Assembly (NCBI RefSeq): GCF_015709515.1
Contig: NZ_JADNQZ010000055.1
Coordinates: forward strand, 156,293-220,292
Reading direction: 5' to 3'
Length of the DNA stretch: 64,000 nt
Source: Methylocystis sp. H62
GTDB lineage: Bacteria; Pseudomonadota; Alphaproteobacteria; Rhizobiales; Beijerinckiaceae
In this document: in pieces, positions 18,249 to 26,352 of the stretch
Position numbering within the stretch: position 1 is the first letter of the stretch
Layout: every line of letters begins with the position of its first letter
Notes under the pieces: generated by a model
What the model was told of the DNA's origin: nothing
Seen by the model: the letters and a program-made list of their open reading frames with translations, nothing else
Databases searched by the model: none
Translations under genes and position numbers: made by a program

Positions 18249-19691
18249 TCAATCGGCGAGCGGCGGTGAATCGCTTTGAACGCCGCGTCCGATCGCGATC
18301 TGGCCGACCGATCCTTCGACGTGAAACGCGAGGCCTGTCATTTTCGCAAAGAGGTCGATGTCTCCGACGCCGATCGCGCAGGCGCCGATCTCCATCTCGG
18401 CGGCCATTAGATACAGCGTCTGCATCAGCACGCCGACATGTTTCAGAACAAGCGCATAGGCGAAGCCGCTATATTTCCACGACACGCGGCTAAAACGCGC
18501 CGCCATTGTCACGAGAACTTGCGGGACCGCCGGCGCGCCCATGGCGAATTGCGCGTCCTCCAGCATCGCCGTAAGCCACTGCGCATTCGTCTCGATCAAA
18601 ACAAGAGCGTGCTGTTTGGCGTCGTAATGATAAAAACCGCGCGCCAGGCCGTCACATCTGTCGACGGCGAGATAGAGCTCCAATTCGTAGCTCGCGCCGC
18701 CCGACGGATAAGGACGAGGGGCGGTCTCCGATTCCGGCTCGTCCTGGCCATCGTCGGGCGCGCGCTCTCGCGAGATGATTCTTGCGGCGCCGTCGAGGAG
18801 CCACGCCACCTCCGCCAGCGTGATCGGACGCCGCTCATCGAAGGCGCGAGTCGAGCGTCGGCGCCGCAGCAGCGCCGCAAAGTCCGAAGGCGGCGCCGTC
18901 TCAAGCGTCTTCAGGTCGATCGCCGGCCCCGGCCAGCTCGGCCGTATCGCCGGCGGCAGCGCTGCGAGATGCGCGTGGGCATAGATTCCGCCAGAAGGAT
19001 TGGCGTGACGCCCGTTTGTGCTGCGGGTGTGGAACAGCAGATCGTGGAAGTCCCATAAGACGAGTTCGTCATCGCCTTCGGCCGCGCGCAGCGCTTTGTC
19101 GGCGCCCGGTCCGGGCGTGAACAGAATCTGGCTATCGAGGAGCAGCGCCAGCAGCTCGACACCGGGAAAGTCGGACGAGTCGCGAAGCTCTTTCACTGTA
19201 CGCGCCTGCGACAGATGCGCGATCATGGCTGTAACGCTAGGGTCGCACAATCGAAAGAGCGCGCATGCGCGCGGCGATTCGAGCACCACGTCGGCGCCGC
19301 GCCGCCGAATATAGGCGAAGCGCGACAACGCCAGAGCGCAATCCTCGTCGAGCTCGATCATCCGTGGCGCATAGTCGCGCATCTGCGGCTCGACGACGAT
19401 GAGGTCGGGGCCGCTCGGCGTGCGGGCCAGGCGATATTCAACGAGTCCGTAAAGCGCCAGCCGCCGGACGAGTTCGCTTATCTCGCCGTCGCGCTCCCCA
19501 TCGAAGGCCACGCCCGTCTCGAAGTCGGCGGCGCGCTCTGCGACATCGGCGCCGAACGTTCCGAACGCCACCGCCCGACCGTCGAACAAGGCGGAGACGC
19601 CGCCGGCGGCGCTGCGCTCGAGCGTGACGCCAGGATTGAGACGCGCGAAGAGCCGTGCTCGCGGGGCCGGTTGGGACGCATCGCTGGGCAA
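18249..19691 (-). CDS. SagB-type azoline dehydrogenase (480 aa)
   Basis: FMN-dependent oxidoreductase that would convert Cys/Ser/Thr-derived azolines into azoles in a TOMM pathway. The N-terminal about 210 residues form a winged-helix-like region typical of SagB-type proteins. The C-terminal nitroreductase fold starts at RRRRSTRAF (flavin phosphate contact), continues with PYPSGGASYELELYLAV and DAQFAMGAPAVPQVLV, and ends with GQIAIGRGV. The start is a TTG at 19691 overlapping the region just after the upstream stop (TGATTTG), so it is translationally coupled to the cyclodehydratase. No in-frame ATG is nearby. It is the last gene of the minus-strand cluster. Confidence 0.9.
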   Translation of the reverse strand: MPSDASQPAPRARLFARLNPGVTLERSAAGGVSALFDGRAVAFGTFGADVAERAADFETGVAFDGERDGEISELVRRLALYGLVEYRLARTPSGPDLIVVEPQMRDYAPRMIELDEDCALALSRFAYIRRRGADVVLESPRACALFRLCDPSVTAMIAHLSQARTVKELRDSSDFPGVELLALLLDSQILFTPGPGADKALRAAEGDDELVLWDFHDLLFHTRSTNGRHANPSGGIYAHAHLAALPPAIRPSWPGPAIDLKTLETAPPSDFAALLRRRRSTRAFDERRPITLAEVAWLLDGAARIISRERAPDDGQDEPESETAPRPYPSGGASYELELYLAVDRCDGLARGFYHYDAKQHALVLIETNAQWLTAMLEDAQFAMGAPAVPQVLVTMAARFSRVSWKYSGFAYALVLKHVGVLMQTLYLMAAEMEIGACAIGVGDIDLFAKMTGLAFHVEGSVGQIAIGRGVQSDSPPLAD

Positions 19692-19692
19692 A

Positions 19693-21963
19693 TCAGGTGC
19701 GCGGGAACAAGGGGTTGACGTCGGCTTCGCGCACTGGCCGCTTGCGCAGACCCAGCGCGATGGGCACGTCGTAGAGACGGCCGGGGCCGAAGCGGCGATA
19801 GAAATGCCGCAGTCCCGGAACGATCACCCGAACCACCGGCACGTCAATGTCCGGACGCGTCTGATCGAGGACGAGGAAATCGTGCCCAGCCCGCGCGGCG
19901 AGCTTGACGCAGGCCAGCACCTGGTCGCGGCCGTCGAGTTGGGAGAAAGTCTTGAACCGCGACCGCCCGAACGACGCCTTGCCCTGCGGCCGCATATAGG
20001 CGTGCTTGCGCAACGGCAGAGGGTCGCTTCCATAATCGTCGTCGGGCCCGAACTCGGGGCGGCCGCCGAGGCTATCGATGGCGAGAAACTGATTGAGCTC
20101 GGTCATGGCGCGCAGCGTCGCGATCCTTGGATCGAAATGCGCCCCCGCCGCGACTTCGATATATTCCCGTCCGTTCTCGGTCCAATGGGCGACGGCGACG
20201 ACGACGGGAATGCCAAGATCGCTCGTGACGTCCAGCGCCCAGACGTCTCGGCCCATCTTCGCGAAAACCGCGCGGAGGTCGCGCACATAGCTGTCGTTGA
20301 GCTTGTCGAGATCGATTTCCGGACGACGCAGCCGGTTGTACCACCAGATTGCATATGCATCCCGTTCGACGAGTTCGAGGAAACCCTGAATGATGGCTTC
20401 CTCGATCGTATTGCCCGCCGCGCACCCGTTCGAATCAGCGCTGATCTGATTCGCGCAGCCCGACTCGTGGAAGAAATACAGAAGGCCGGTGGGAACGTAT
20501 TTGAAGCATTCGTCGCGCAGCGACCAGACTGGCGACCATTCCGCCTCCGCGGCGGGATCGAAGCGCTGTGCGCCCTCGCCGCAGCCGCCGCTTTTCGCGC
20601 CCTGCTCATATTGCGCGTCGCTATAGAGCAGGATGTCGTTGGGCAGGATCGCCTCGCCGGCCGGGAATTCCGCGAATCGTCGGACCGTCCTGATCTCGTC
20701 GCCCTGGAAAATCCCGCAATAGCGCTCGATCGCCTCCATCAGCGCGCTGGCTTCGCCTTGTTCCGCGACGCTGCCCTTGCCATAGCTGTCGCCGCTCAGC
20801 CCGGCCTGAAGGGCGTCGACGGTTTCGGGGCGCGGCGAAAAATTATGTCTGGCGATGAAGCTCGCGTCGAGCGGCTGCTGGCTCTTGATCCGATCGAGAT
20901 GCGATACGACCCCAGTCAGCGGGCTCACATGCTTGCGATTGCGGTCAAGGGTGTCGCTCGGCGCGACCGATCTGTAGCCCCCGCTCGTCACGACGCTCGC
21001 GCTACCGGCGTGCAGCGGGATGGGCGTGGGCGTTCGCGCGGGATCGCGCAATTCGGGGTCGCCGCAGCTTGGGCACTGCGGCCGAGCCGGCACATAATGC
21101 CGCGCGACGGTCGAGCCCATCAGGTCCAAGCTTACGATATGCTGGTGCAAATCGGTGCGGAAGCCGCTGGCGATCGCCTTGGCGATCTCCGCGGCGGCGA
21201 GGCCAACGCCGCTCAGCCCGAGCGGATGCGCGCCGAGCGGCGAGACGGCGACGCAGCGCGCCTCCTTGCGGCCCAGGAACGCCTTGACCTGTCGATTCCA
21301 GTTCATGCGATCGGCGAGGCACCTCCAACAGGCGCTCTTGCCAGGGCTGAAGATGGGGCCGACCAGCGGGAAAACGCCGGAAGGCTGCACCAGCAGCCAG
21401 TCCTGCTTTTTCTCGAGCCGCCGGCGGTTGAATTCCGCGAGCTGGCTTTCGAGATAATCGCTGACCAGCGCGATGGTCAGATCGCCTCCGCGCTTCACGA
21501 CCCTGACGCCGAAAACGTTCAGCGCTTCCTCCAGCGCGCGCGCGCCGCCGATCCCGAGGGTTTCGATCTGAACGGAGACTTTTTGCAGATTTTTCGCTGC
21601 GACGTCGGGCGGCAGGCCGAGACTCGCCCAGTAGGCGGCCGCAACGCCATCGGATGCGCTCGTCGTCGGGACAACGAAGCGACGATCGAGCAGTCGCTTG
21701 AACGCCTCGTCTATTGAGTCGACGGGAAACTGTGCGGAGAGCGCCTGGCGTATGGCGTCGGCGTCCTCTCCCGCGCCGATCCGCTCGGCCAGCGCGCAAT
21801 AGAGCGCGCCACGAAGGAAAAACTTTCTGTCCTCCGAATAAAGGCAGACAGCGTCAGGCGGCAGGACGTAGACAGAAAAATTCGGCGCGAATCGAAGGGA
21901 ATCGCCTAACCGCTCTTGTGAAACCGGCTTCGGCGCGAGCGGTTTAGATACGTCAATTGTCAT
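19693..21963 (-). CDS. TOMM cyclodehydratase, fused E1-like and YcaO domains (756 aa)
   Basis: A single protein covering both halves of the cyclodehydratase (SagC plus SagD). Residues 25-100 resemble a winged-helix leader-binding region. Residues 130-300 form the E1/ThiF-like module with two zinc-binding Cys pairs, CWRC (212-215) and CPSC (297-300). Residues about 340-756 are the ATP-using YcaO domain, with SALMEAIERYCG (Glu410, Glu413 and Arg414) and GFLELVERDA. The C-terminus reads NPLFPRT, a reduced version of the Pro-rich YcaO tail. It would cyclise Cys residues of the precursor encoded 207 bases upstream. ATG at 21963. Confidence 0.93.
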   Translation of the reverse strand: MTIDVSKPLAPKPVSQERLGDSLRFAPNFSVYVLPPDAVCLYSEDRKFFLRGALYCALAERIGAGEDADAIRQALSAQFPVDSIDEAFKRLLDRRFVVPTTSASDGVAAAYWASLGLPPDVAAKNLQKVSVQIETLGIGGARALEEALNVFGVRVVKRGGDLTIALVSDYLESQLAEFNRRRLEKKQDWLLVQPSGVFPLVGPIFSPGKSACWRCLADRMNWNRQVKAFLGRKEARCVAVSPLGAHPLGLSGVGLAAAEIAKAIASGFRTDLHQHIVSLDLMGSTVARHYVPARPQCPSCGDPELRDPARTPTPIPLHAGSASVVTSGGYRSVAPSDTLDRNRKHVSPLTGVVSHLDRIKSQQPLDASFIARHNFSPRPETVDALQAGLSGDSYGKGSVAEQGEASALMEAIERYCGIFQGDEIRTVRRFAEFPAGEAILPNDILLYSDAQYEQGAKSGGCGEGAQRFDPAAEAEWSPVWSLRDECFKYVPTGLLYFFHESGCANQISADSNGCAAGNTIEEAIIQGFLELVERDAYAIWWYNRLRRPEIDLDKLNDSYVRDLRAVFAKMGRDVWALDVTSDLGIPVVVAVAHWTENGREYIEVAAGAHFDPRIATLRAMTELNQFLAIDSLGGRPEFGPDDDYGSDPLPLRKHAYMRPQGKASFGRSRFKTFSQLDGRDQVLACVKLAARAGHDFLVLDQTRPDIDVPVVRVIVPGLRHFYRRFGPGRLYDVPIALGLRKRPVREADVNPLFPRT

Positions 21964-22170
21964 TTGGCTGTCGCGCGCTCCCCATCTCGACGCGCCCAGC
22001 GGGACGAGATTGCTCGATTACAAGATCTGGGAAATGAACACAGCCGCGCATGGGACACAGTAATGCGTTCCGCACGACGTGGCTGCGATTCACCTCGCCC
22101 CAAGGCATCGACCCGAAGCGCCTGCGGCTGAGCGTAGCGACCGCTCAGCCGTCAAATGTGCAGCGGTGCG

Positions 22171-22515
22171 TTACCAGCAACCACGGCAGCCACAGCCGCG
22201 ACAGCCACAGCCCCTGCAGCCCCGACAGCCACAGCCCCTGCAGCCGCGGCAGCCGACCCACCACGCGACCTGCTCGGTCTTCACGGCCGGAACTTCTTCG
22301 CGATCGAAAAGGCGGAACGAATTGAGCCCCACATCGAACACTTCCTGTTCGCGGAGGTCGATCGTGCGCGTCCGGCTCGTCGTCGGCGCCGTCGAAGCGT
22401 CAGCAGGAGAACTGTCGACGCAGGCGGCGCCCGCGAGCGACAAAGATACACCCATCACGCCGAGAGCTTTCTTGCCTCGACGTTTGTTCTGTGGGTTGTC
22501 CGATGAGCGCGCCAT
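22171..22515 (-). CDS. Cys/Gly/Arg-repeat RiPP (TOMM) precursor peptide (114 aa)
   Basis: The ATG at 22515 is preceded by GGGAGGA at ideal spacing; the frame is open further but lacks a better start. Residues 1-88 form the leader: a basic N-region (NKRRGKK), a hydrophobic stretch (ALGVMGVSLSLAGAAC) resembling a Sec or lipoprotein signal, then an acidic recognition-type block (REQEVFDVGLNSFRLFDREE). Residues 89-114 are the core, built from CRGC and GC units and ending in Trp. It has ten Cys (89, 92, 95, 97, 100, 103, 105, 108, 110, 113), each preceded by Gly, and no Ser or Thr. This composition, next to cyclodehydratase and dehydrogenase genes, makes it the likely substrate. Confidence 0.85.
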   Translation of the reverse strand: MARSSDNPQNKRRGKKALGVMGVSLSLAGAACVDSSPADASTAPTTSRTRTIDLREQEVFDVGLNSFRLFDREEVPAVKTEQVAWWVGCRGCRGCGCRGCRGCGCRGCGCRGCW

Positions 22516-23006
22516 AGAATCCTCCCAAAAAATCTCAAAAACCGCACGGGTGCAGACAATAGCGCTCCTCGCGCGCTGGTCAATACTCATCCGGTAAAAG
22601 GCGAGCTGATCGCCTCGACGATCATCGATGAATGAAGCCAGTTACGCATGCGCCCGCCAAAGCCTTCCCGCGCATCTACAGATCACATGGTTAACGTCAC
22701 GGATTGGCTTGCCGGAATATTTGGCTCACGCGATCGGCGTAGCGACTCTTCGGGAACGCGTCGCGCGATCGCTAGGAAACTGCCATGAGCCATAAGCGCG
22801 TCCTGGCCAACGAATGTCCGACCTTGCTGTTCAGCCGCTTTGAAACGCGCACCCAGCGCGTCGGCGCTTTAGCTAACGGCCGACGTCAAACCGCGACGGC
22901 TATTGGCGGCCAATGCGCCTTAGCGTAATGAAATAGTGGTCGCGCTTGCCCGACTTTTTGTTGGGTGGGACCGCATGGCGGAGGCGCGAACAGCCGGAGC
23001 CGTGAT
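22516..23006. other. Divergent intergenic region between RiPP precursor and nikR
   Basis: A 491-base stretch that must contain both promoters. A 46-codon frame (22785-22925, MSHKRVLANE start, preceded by AGGAAA) is possible but shows no protein-like pattern. I searched by eye for a NikR-type operator (GTATGA with its inverted partner) and found none. Confidence 0.35.
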
Positions 23007-23474
23007 ATGCAGCGCGTAACGATAACGATCGACGAAGAGCTGATGAGCGCGCTCGATCAGTATATGGAGGCAGGCGGCCATCGAAATCGCTCCGAGGCCG
23101 TTCGCGATCTCGTCCGCGCAGGGCTGCTGAAAACGCCCGAAGCCGATGACAGCGCCCGCCCCTGCATGGCCGCGCTTGTTTACGTCTACGACCATGAGAC
23201 GCGACAGCTGTCGAAAAAACTGATGCATGACCATCACTCCCACGCCGACATGTCGATCGCGACGCTGCACGTGCATATCGATGAAGCGACCTGTCTCGAA
23301 GTGTCGCTGCTGAAGGGCCAGAAGACGGATGTCGAGCACTTCGCCGGCCATGTGATCGGCGAGCGCGGCGTTCGATACGGGCAGCTCGTCGTCTTGCCGG
23401 CGGATATTGAGCAGGGCGAAGCCCGACCTGTCGATCGTCACACGACCGGCCGCCACGCGCACCATTCGAGCTAG
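23007..23474 (+). CDS. nikR: Nickel-responsive regulator NikR (155 aa)
   Basis: Ribbon-helix-helix DNA-binding domain at residues 1-45 (MQRVTITIDEELMSALDQYM, RNRSEAVRDLVRAGL), followed by the ACT-like nickel-binding domain. The high-affinity Ni ligands of E. coli NikR (His76, His87, His89, Cys95) correspond to His77, His88, His90 and Cys96 in MHDHHSHADM and LHVHIDEATCLEV. It is about 20 residues longer than E. coli NikR because of a His-rich tail (TTGRHAHHSS). NikR represses nickel uptake when Ni is replete. The TonB-dependent receptor 126 bases downstream on the same strand is the likely regulated partner. Confidence 0.95.
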   Translation: MQRVTITIDEELMSALDQYMEAGGHRNRSEAVRDLVRAGLLKTPEADDSARPCMAALVYVYDHETRQLSKKLMHDHHSHADMSIATLHVHIDEATCLEVSLLKGQKTDVEHFAGHVIGERGVRYGQLVVLPADIEQGEARPVDRHTTGRHAHHSS

Positions 23475-23600
23475 AGCGCGCCCTCTGTGGCAAATCGGCA
23501 ACGCTTTCGGCAAATTGCATTGAGCCAATTGACCCAACGCACCGCGTAAGACAATTTTCAAAAAAAATCACAATATCGCGCTTGCACGGGAACCCACGAA

Positions 23601-26021
23601 ATGAGCCGACGCCGCCTCGCGACATCCGTCTCCTCCGTCGTCGTCGGCCTCGTTCTTCTGGGCGCGGAAGCTCTTGCGCATACGATTTCCCTGCCAAAAA
23701 TCGATGTTGGCGGGCAGCGGCGCACCGTGACCGTTCCGCATGTGCATACGCCGTCGGGAACGCGCATCGTCAGTTCGACGCGCCCGTCGCCGGTCGTCCC
23801 CGCCGTCAGTCGCCCCCCAGCTGAGCCGTCGGGACCCCAACCGCCGCCAATCACGTCGTCCAGCGAGAAATTCTTCACCGGCAAGGAGGTGAACGCGCTG
23901 CCCTTCAAGCAAGCCGGCGAGGCGTTGGAGATCGTGCCAGGTCTTATCGTCACGCAGCACAGCGGCGACGGCAAAGCCAACCAATATTTCCTGCGCGGCT
24001 TCAACCTCGATCACGGCTCCGACCTCGCGCTTTATCTCGACGGCATGCCGCTCAATATGCGCACCCACGGCCATGGACAGGGCTACGCGGACGCGAATTT
24101 CCTTATTCCTGAACTTCTCGCCTATGTGCTGGCGCGCAAAGGGCCTTACGACGCGCAGGACGGAGACTTCTCCTCAGCCGGCTCGATTTACATGCAGTAT
24201 AAGGACAAAATCGACAAAGGCTTTTACCAGGTCACCGGCGGAAGCTTCGCCTACGCGCGGGCGCTGGCCGTCGTGCCCTATCAGGATTTCGCCGGAGGCT
24301 CCGCCTACGGCGCCGTCGAGGCGCAATATTACAACGGACCCTGGGAGCGCGGCGACAATCTGCACCGGATCAACAGCGTCCTGCGGTGGGTGCGCGGCAC
24401 GCAGCTCGACGGCGCCGCCGTCACTTTTATGGGCTACGCCAACAAATGGTATTCGACCGACCAGATTCCGGAGCGAGCGGTCTATAGCGGGTTGAAGTCG
24501 CTCTGGGGGACGCTCGACCCCACGGATGGCGGCGACACCACCCGCTTCTCGCTTTCTGGCCGCTGGAGCCAGACGGAGGGCGATCACGCCTCTCGCGTCG
24601 AATTCTACGTCATGCATTCGACGCTCGATCTCTACAATAATTTCACCTACTACCTCGCCAATCAAAACCTCGGCGACCAGTTCCGCCAATTCGATCGGCG
24701 CACCATGGTTGGCGTCAACGCCGAGCATGCGATCAAGTGGGACAGTTTTGGTCTTCCGGTCCAGACACGGATCGGCCTCCAGAGTCGTTACGACGACATT
24801 CGCCTCGGCCTCCAGGACAGTTTCCGTCGCACGCCTTATGACACGGTGCGCAACGACGCGGTTGGCGAAGGCAGCGTCGCAGTCTGGACGGACACGACCG
24901 TGCAGTGGTCGCCGTGGCTGCGAACGGTGACGGGCGGGCGGTTCGACTATTACAACGCCAGCGTCAATTCGCTGCAGAGCCTCCTGGGGGCCCCGGTGAT
25001 CGCGACCAGCGAGGGGCTGCCGGCCTTCCTCTGGACGGGGCCGTTCAACAGCAGCTCGAAGAACGCCTCGCTGTTCAGCCCCAAGGCTTCGATCATCGTT
25101 GGGCCTTTCCAAAAGACGGAACTCTATTTCAACTATGGCGAAGGTTTCCATTCGACCGACGCGCGCGGCGCCGTGCAGAGCTTCTCGGCGTCGGAGCTTT
25201 CCGACACCGACGGCTTCCTTACGGTCTCCTCCATTCCGCTTCTGGTGAAGTCACGCGGCGCGGAGATTGGCTGGCGCACAAAATATATCGAAGGACTTGA
25301 TTCGAGCATGAGCTTCTTCTGGCTCAATCTCGATTCCGAGAACCAGTTCGAGGGCGACAGCGGCACCACGACTTTCGGCCGGCCGAGCCGCCGTTACGGC
25401 ATCGAATTCGCCAATCATTATCGGCCGGTCTCGTGGATCAGCTTCGACGGCGACGTGGCGCTGGTGCATGCGCGCTATCGCGGCGTGGATCAGCTGCAGG
25501 CGTTCGCCTGGCTCGATCTCGTGACGCCTGAAGCTCTGCCCTATGGAACGTTTTTAGGAAACGCGCCCGGCAATTATCTGCAAAATTCCGTCGGCATTAC
25601 AGCAATGGGCGGCCTTGAAATCGGCGAAGCGACAGGTTGGTTCGGCGCGCTGAAATATCGCTACATCGGCTCTCGCCCGCTGACCGAAGACGGCTATCTC
25701 CAGTCTCCTGTGACGGGCACGTTGAGCGCGCGGCTCGGCTATCGCTGGGCGGACGGCTGGCGGCTGCAGGTCGACGCATTCAACGTGTTTAATGCACGGT
25801 CGGATCAAATCACCTATGGCTATGGCTCGCTGCTGCCGACCGATCCGCTGTATTCGGTATGCGTCAATGGCGTCGCGCCGGGCGCGGTTTGCGGCGTCGG
25901 GGTGATGGACCGGCATTTCAAGCCGCTGGAGCCCACAGCCGTGCGTCTGACGTTCGGCGGTCCGATCAGTTTTGATTCGCTGCCCGACTTCACAGCGCCG
26001 CTGCGGCTCGTGTCGGACTAG
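23601..26021 (+). CDS. TonB-dependent outer-membrane receptor (806 aa)
   Basis: A signal peptide (residues 1-28) comes first, then a Pro-rich, His-containing linker (VTVPHVHTPSG). A plug domain follows (about 90-210; FKQAGEALEIVPGLIVTQHSGDG, NQYFLRGFNLDHG, DGMPLNMRTHGHGQGY), and then a 22-strand-type barrel ending in LRLVSD. The plug has several His residues (THGHG) on a conserved loop, suggesting a metal or metal-chelate cargo. Directly downstream of nikR, so nickel or a nickel complex is the simplest cargo. The nearby azole-peptide cluster makes an azole metallophore a second, speculative possibility. Full length for the family; not a pseudogene. Confidence 0.9.
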   Translation: MSRRRLATSVSSVVVGLVLLGAEALAHTISLPKIDVGGQRRTVTVPHVHTPSGTRIVSSTRPSPVVPAVSRPPAEPSGPQPPPITSSSEKFFTGKEVNALPFKQAGEALEIVPGLIVTQHSGDGKANQYFLRGFNLDHGSDLALYLDGMPLNMRTHGHGQGYADANFLIPELLAYVLARKGPYDAQDGDFSSAGSIYMQYKDKIDKGFYQVTGGSFAYARALAVVPYQDFAGGSAYGAVEAQYYNGPWERGDNLHRINSVLRWVRGTQLDGAAVTFMGYANKWYSTDQIPERAVYSGLKSLWGTLDPTDGGDTTRFSLSGRWSQTEGDHASRVEFYVMHSTLDLYNNFTYYLANQNLGDQFRQFDRRTMVGVNAEHAIKWDSFGLPVQTRIGLQSRYDDIRLGLQDSFRRTPYDTVRNDAVGEGSVAVWTDTTVQWSPWLRTVTGGRFDYYNASVNSLQSLLGAPVIATSEGLPAFLWTGPFNSSSKNASLFSPKASIIVGPFQKTELYFNYGEGFHSTDARGAVQSFSASELSDTDGFLTVSSIPLLVKSRGAEIGWRTKYIEGLDSSMSFFWLNLDSENQFEGDSGTTTFGRPSRRYGIEFANHYRPVSWISFDGDVALVHARYRGVDQLQAFAWLDLVTPEALPYGTFLGNAPGNYLQNSVGITAMGGLEIGEATGWFGALKYRYIGSRPLTEDGYLQSPVTGTLSARLGYRWADGWRLQVDAFNVFNARSDQITYGYGSLLPTDPLYSVCVNGVAPGAVCGVGVMDRHFKPLEPTAVRLTFGGPISFDSLPDFTAPLRLVSD

Positions 26022-26259
26022 CCGCGCTCAACCCGCTGCTTCACATAGCTGCGCAGGACGGCTGATGCGCCGCTGATAGCCCGGGCCTTGCGATTTTGAA
26101 ATAATCTATCAGGTCCTGATCGAGGCAAATCGAGATCGCCTGTTTTCTGGGAGGCGTGACGACTGCCGCCTTGCTCCAGTCGACGGTCTCGAACTCCGCC
26201 CAACCGGGATCGGCTGCGACCGCGGCGTCGATTTCCGCGTCGGTCATTTTCCGTCTCAA
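26018..26259 (-). pseudogene. Decayed BrnA-like antitoxin remnant
   Basis: The first 50 residues (TDAEIDAAVAADPGWAEFE, then SKAAVVTPPRKQAIS and LDQDLIDYFK) match the BrnA antitoxin pattern. After DYFK the frame is lost. The expected GYQRRIS continues in a second frame and AVLRSYVKQRVERG in a third, implying two small indels near 26090 and 26063. No BrnT toxin gene is found upstream; dnaG starts within 100 bases. The remnant overlaps the stop of the TonB receptor gene convergently. Confidence 0.7.
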
Positions 26260-26352
26260 CGCTATGCTCCGCTATCTGGCCGTGAGTCGGGCGGGCGAAC
26301 CATGATACAGGTGAATTCGCGCCCTGCGGCAAAGGAGTGCTAGGGAGAGCCG

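Noticed and set aside
19624..21717. 697-aa open frame on the plus strand
   Set aside because: Antisense of the YcaO fusion gene, whose motifs are clear; no ribosome-binding site or protein-like pattern.
22176..22256. Short G/C repeats resembling a small tandem array or CRISPR
   Set aside because: The period is 6-9 bases with no spacers, and on the minus strand it encodes the Cys-Gly-Arg repeats of the RiPP core in frame with a well-started gene.
22785..22925. 46-codon gene upstream of nikR
   Set aside because: Reasonable ribosome-binding site but composition is random-like and there is no support for function.
23475..23600. NikR operator before the TonB receptor
   Set aside because: No GTATGA-type inverted repeat could be found by eye; a GTAAGAC-like stretch lacks its partner.
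24174..25151. 325-aa open frame on the minus strand
   Set aside because: Antisense of the TonB receptor gene, low-complexity Arg/Val/Glu-rich.
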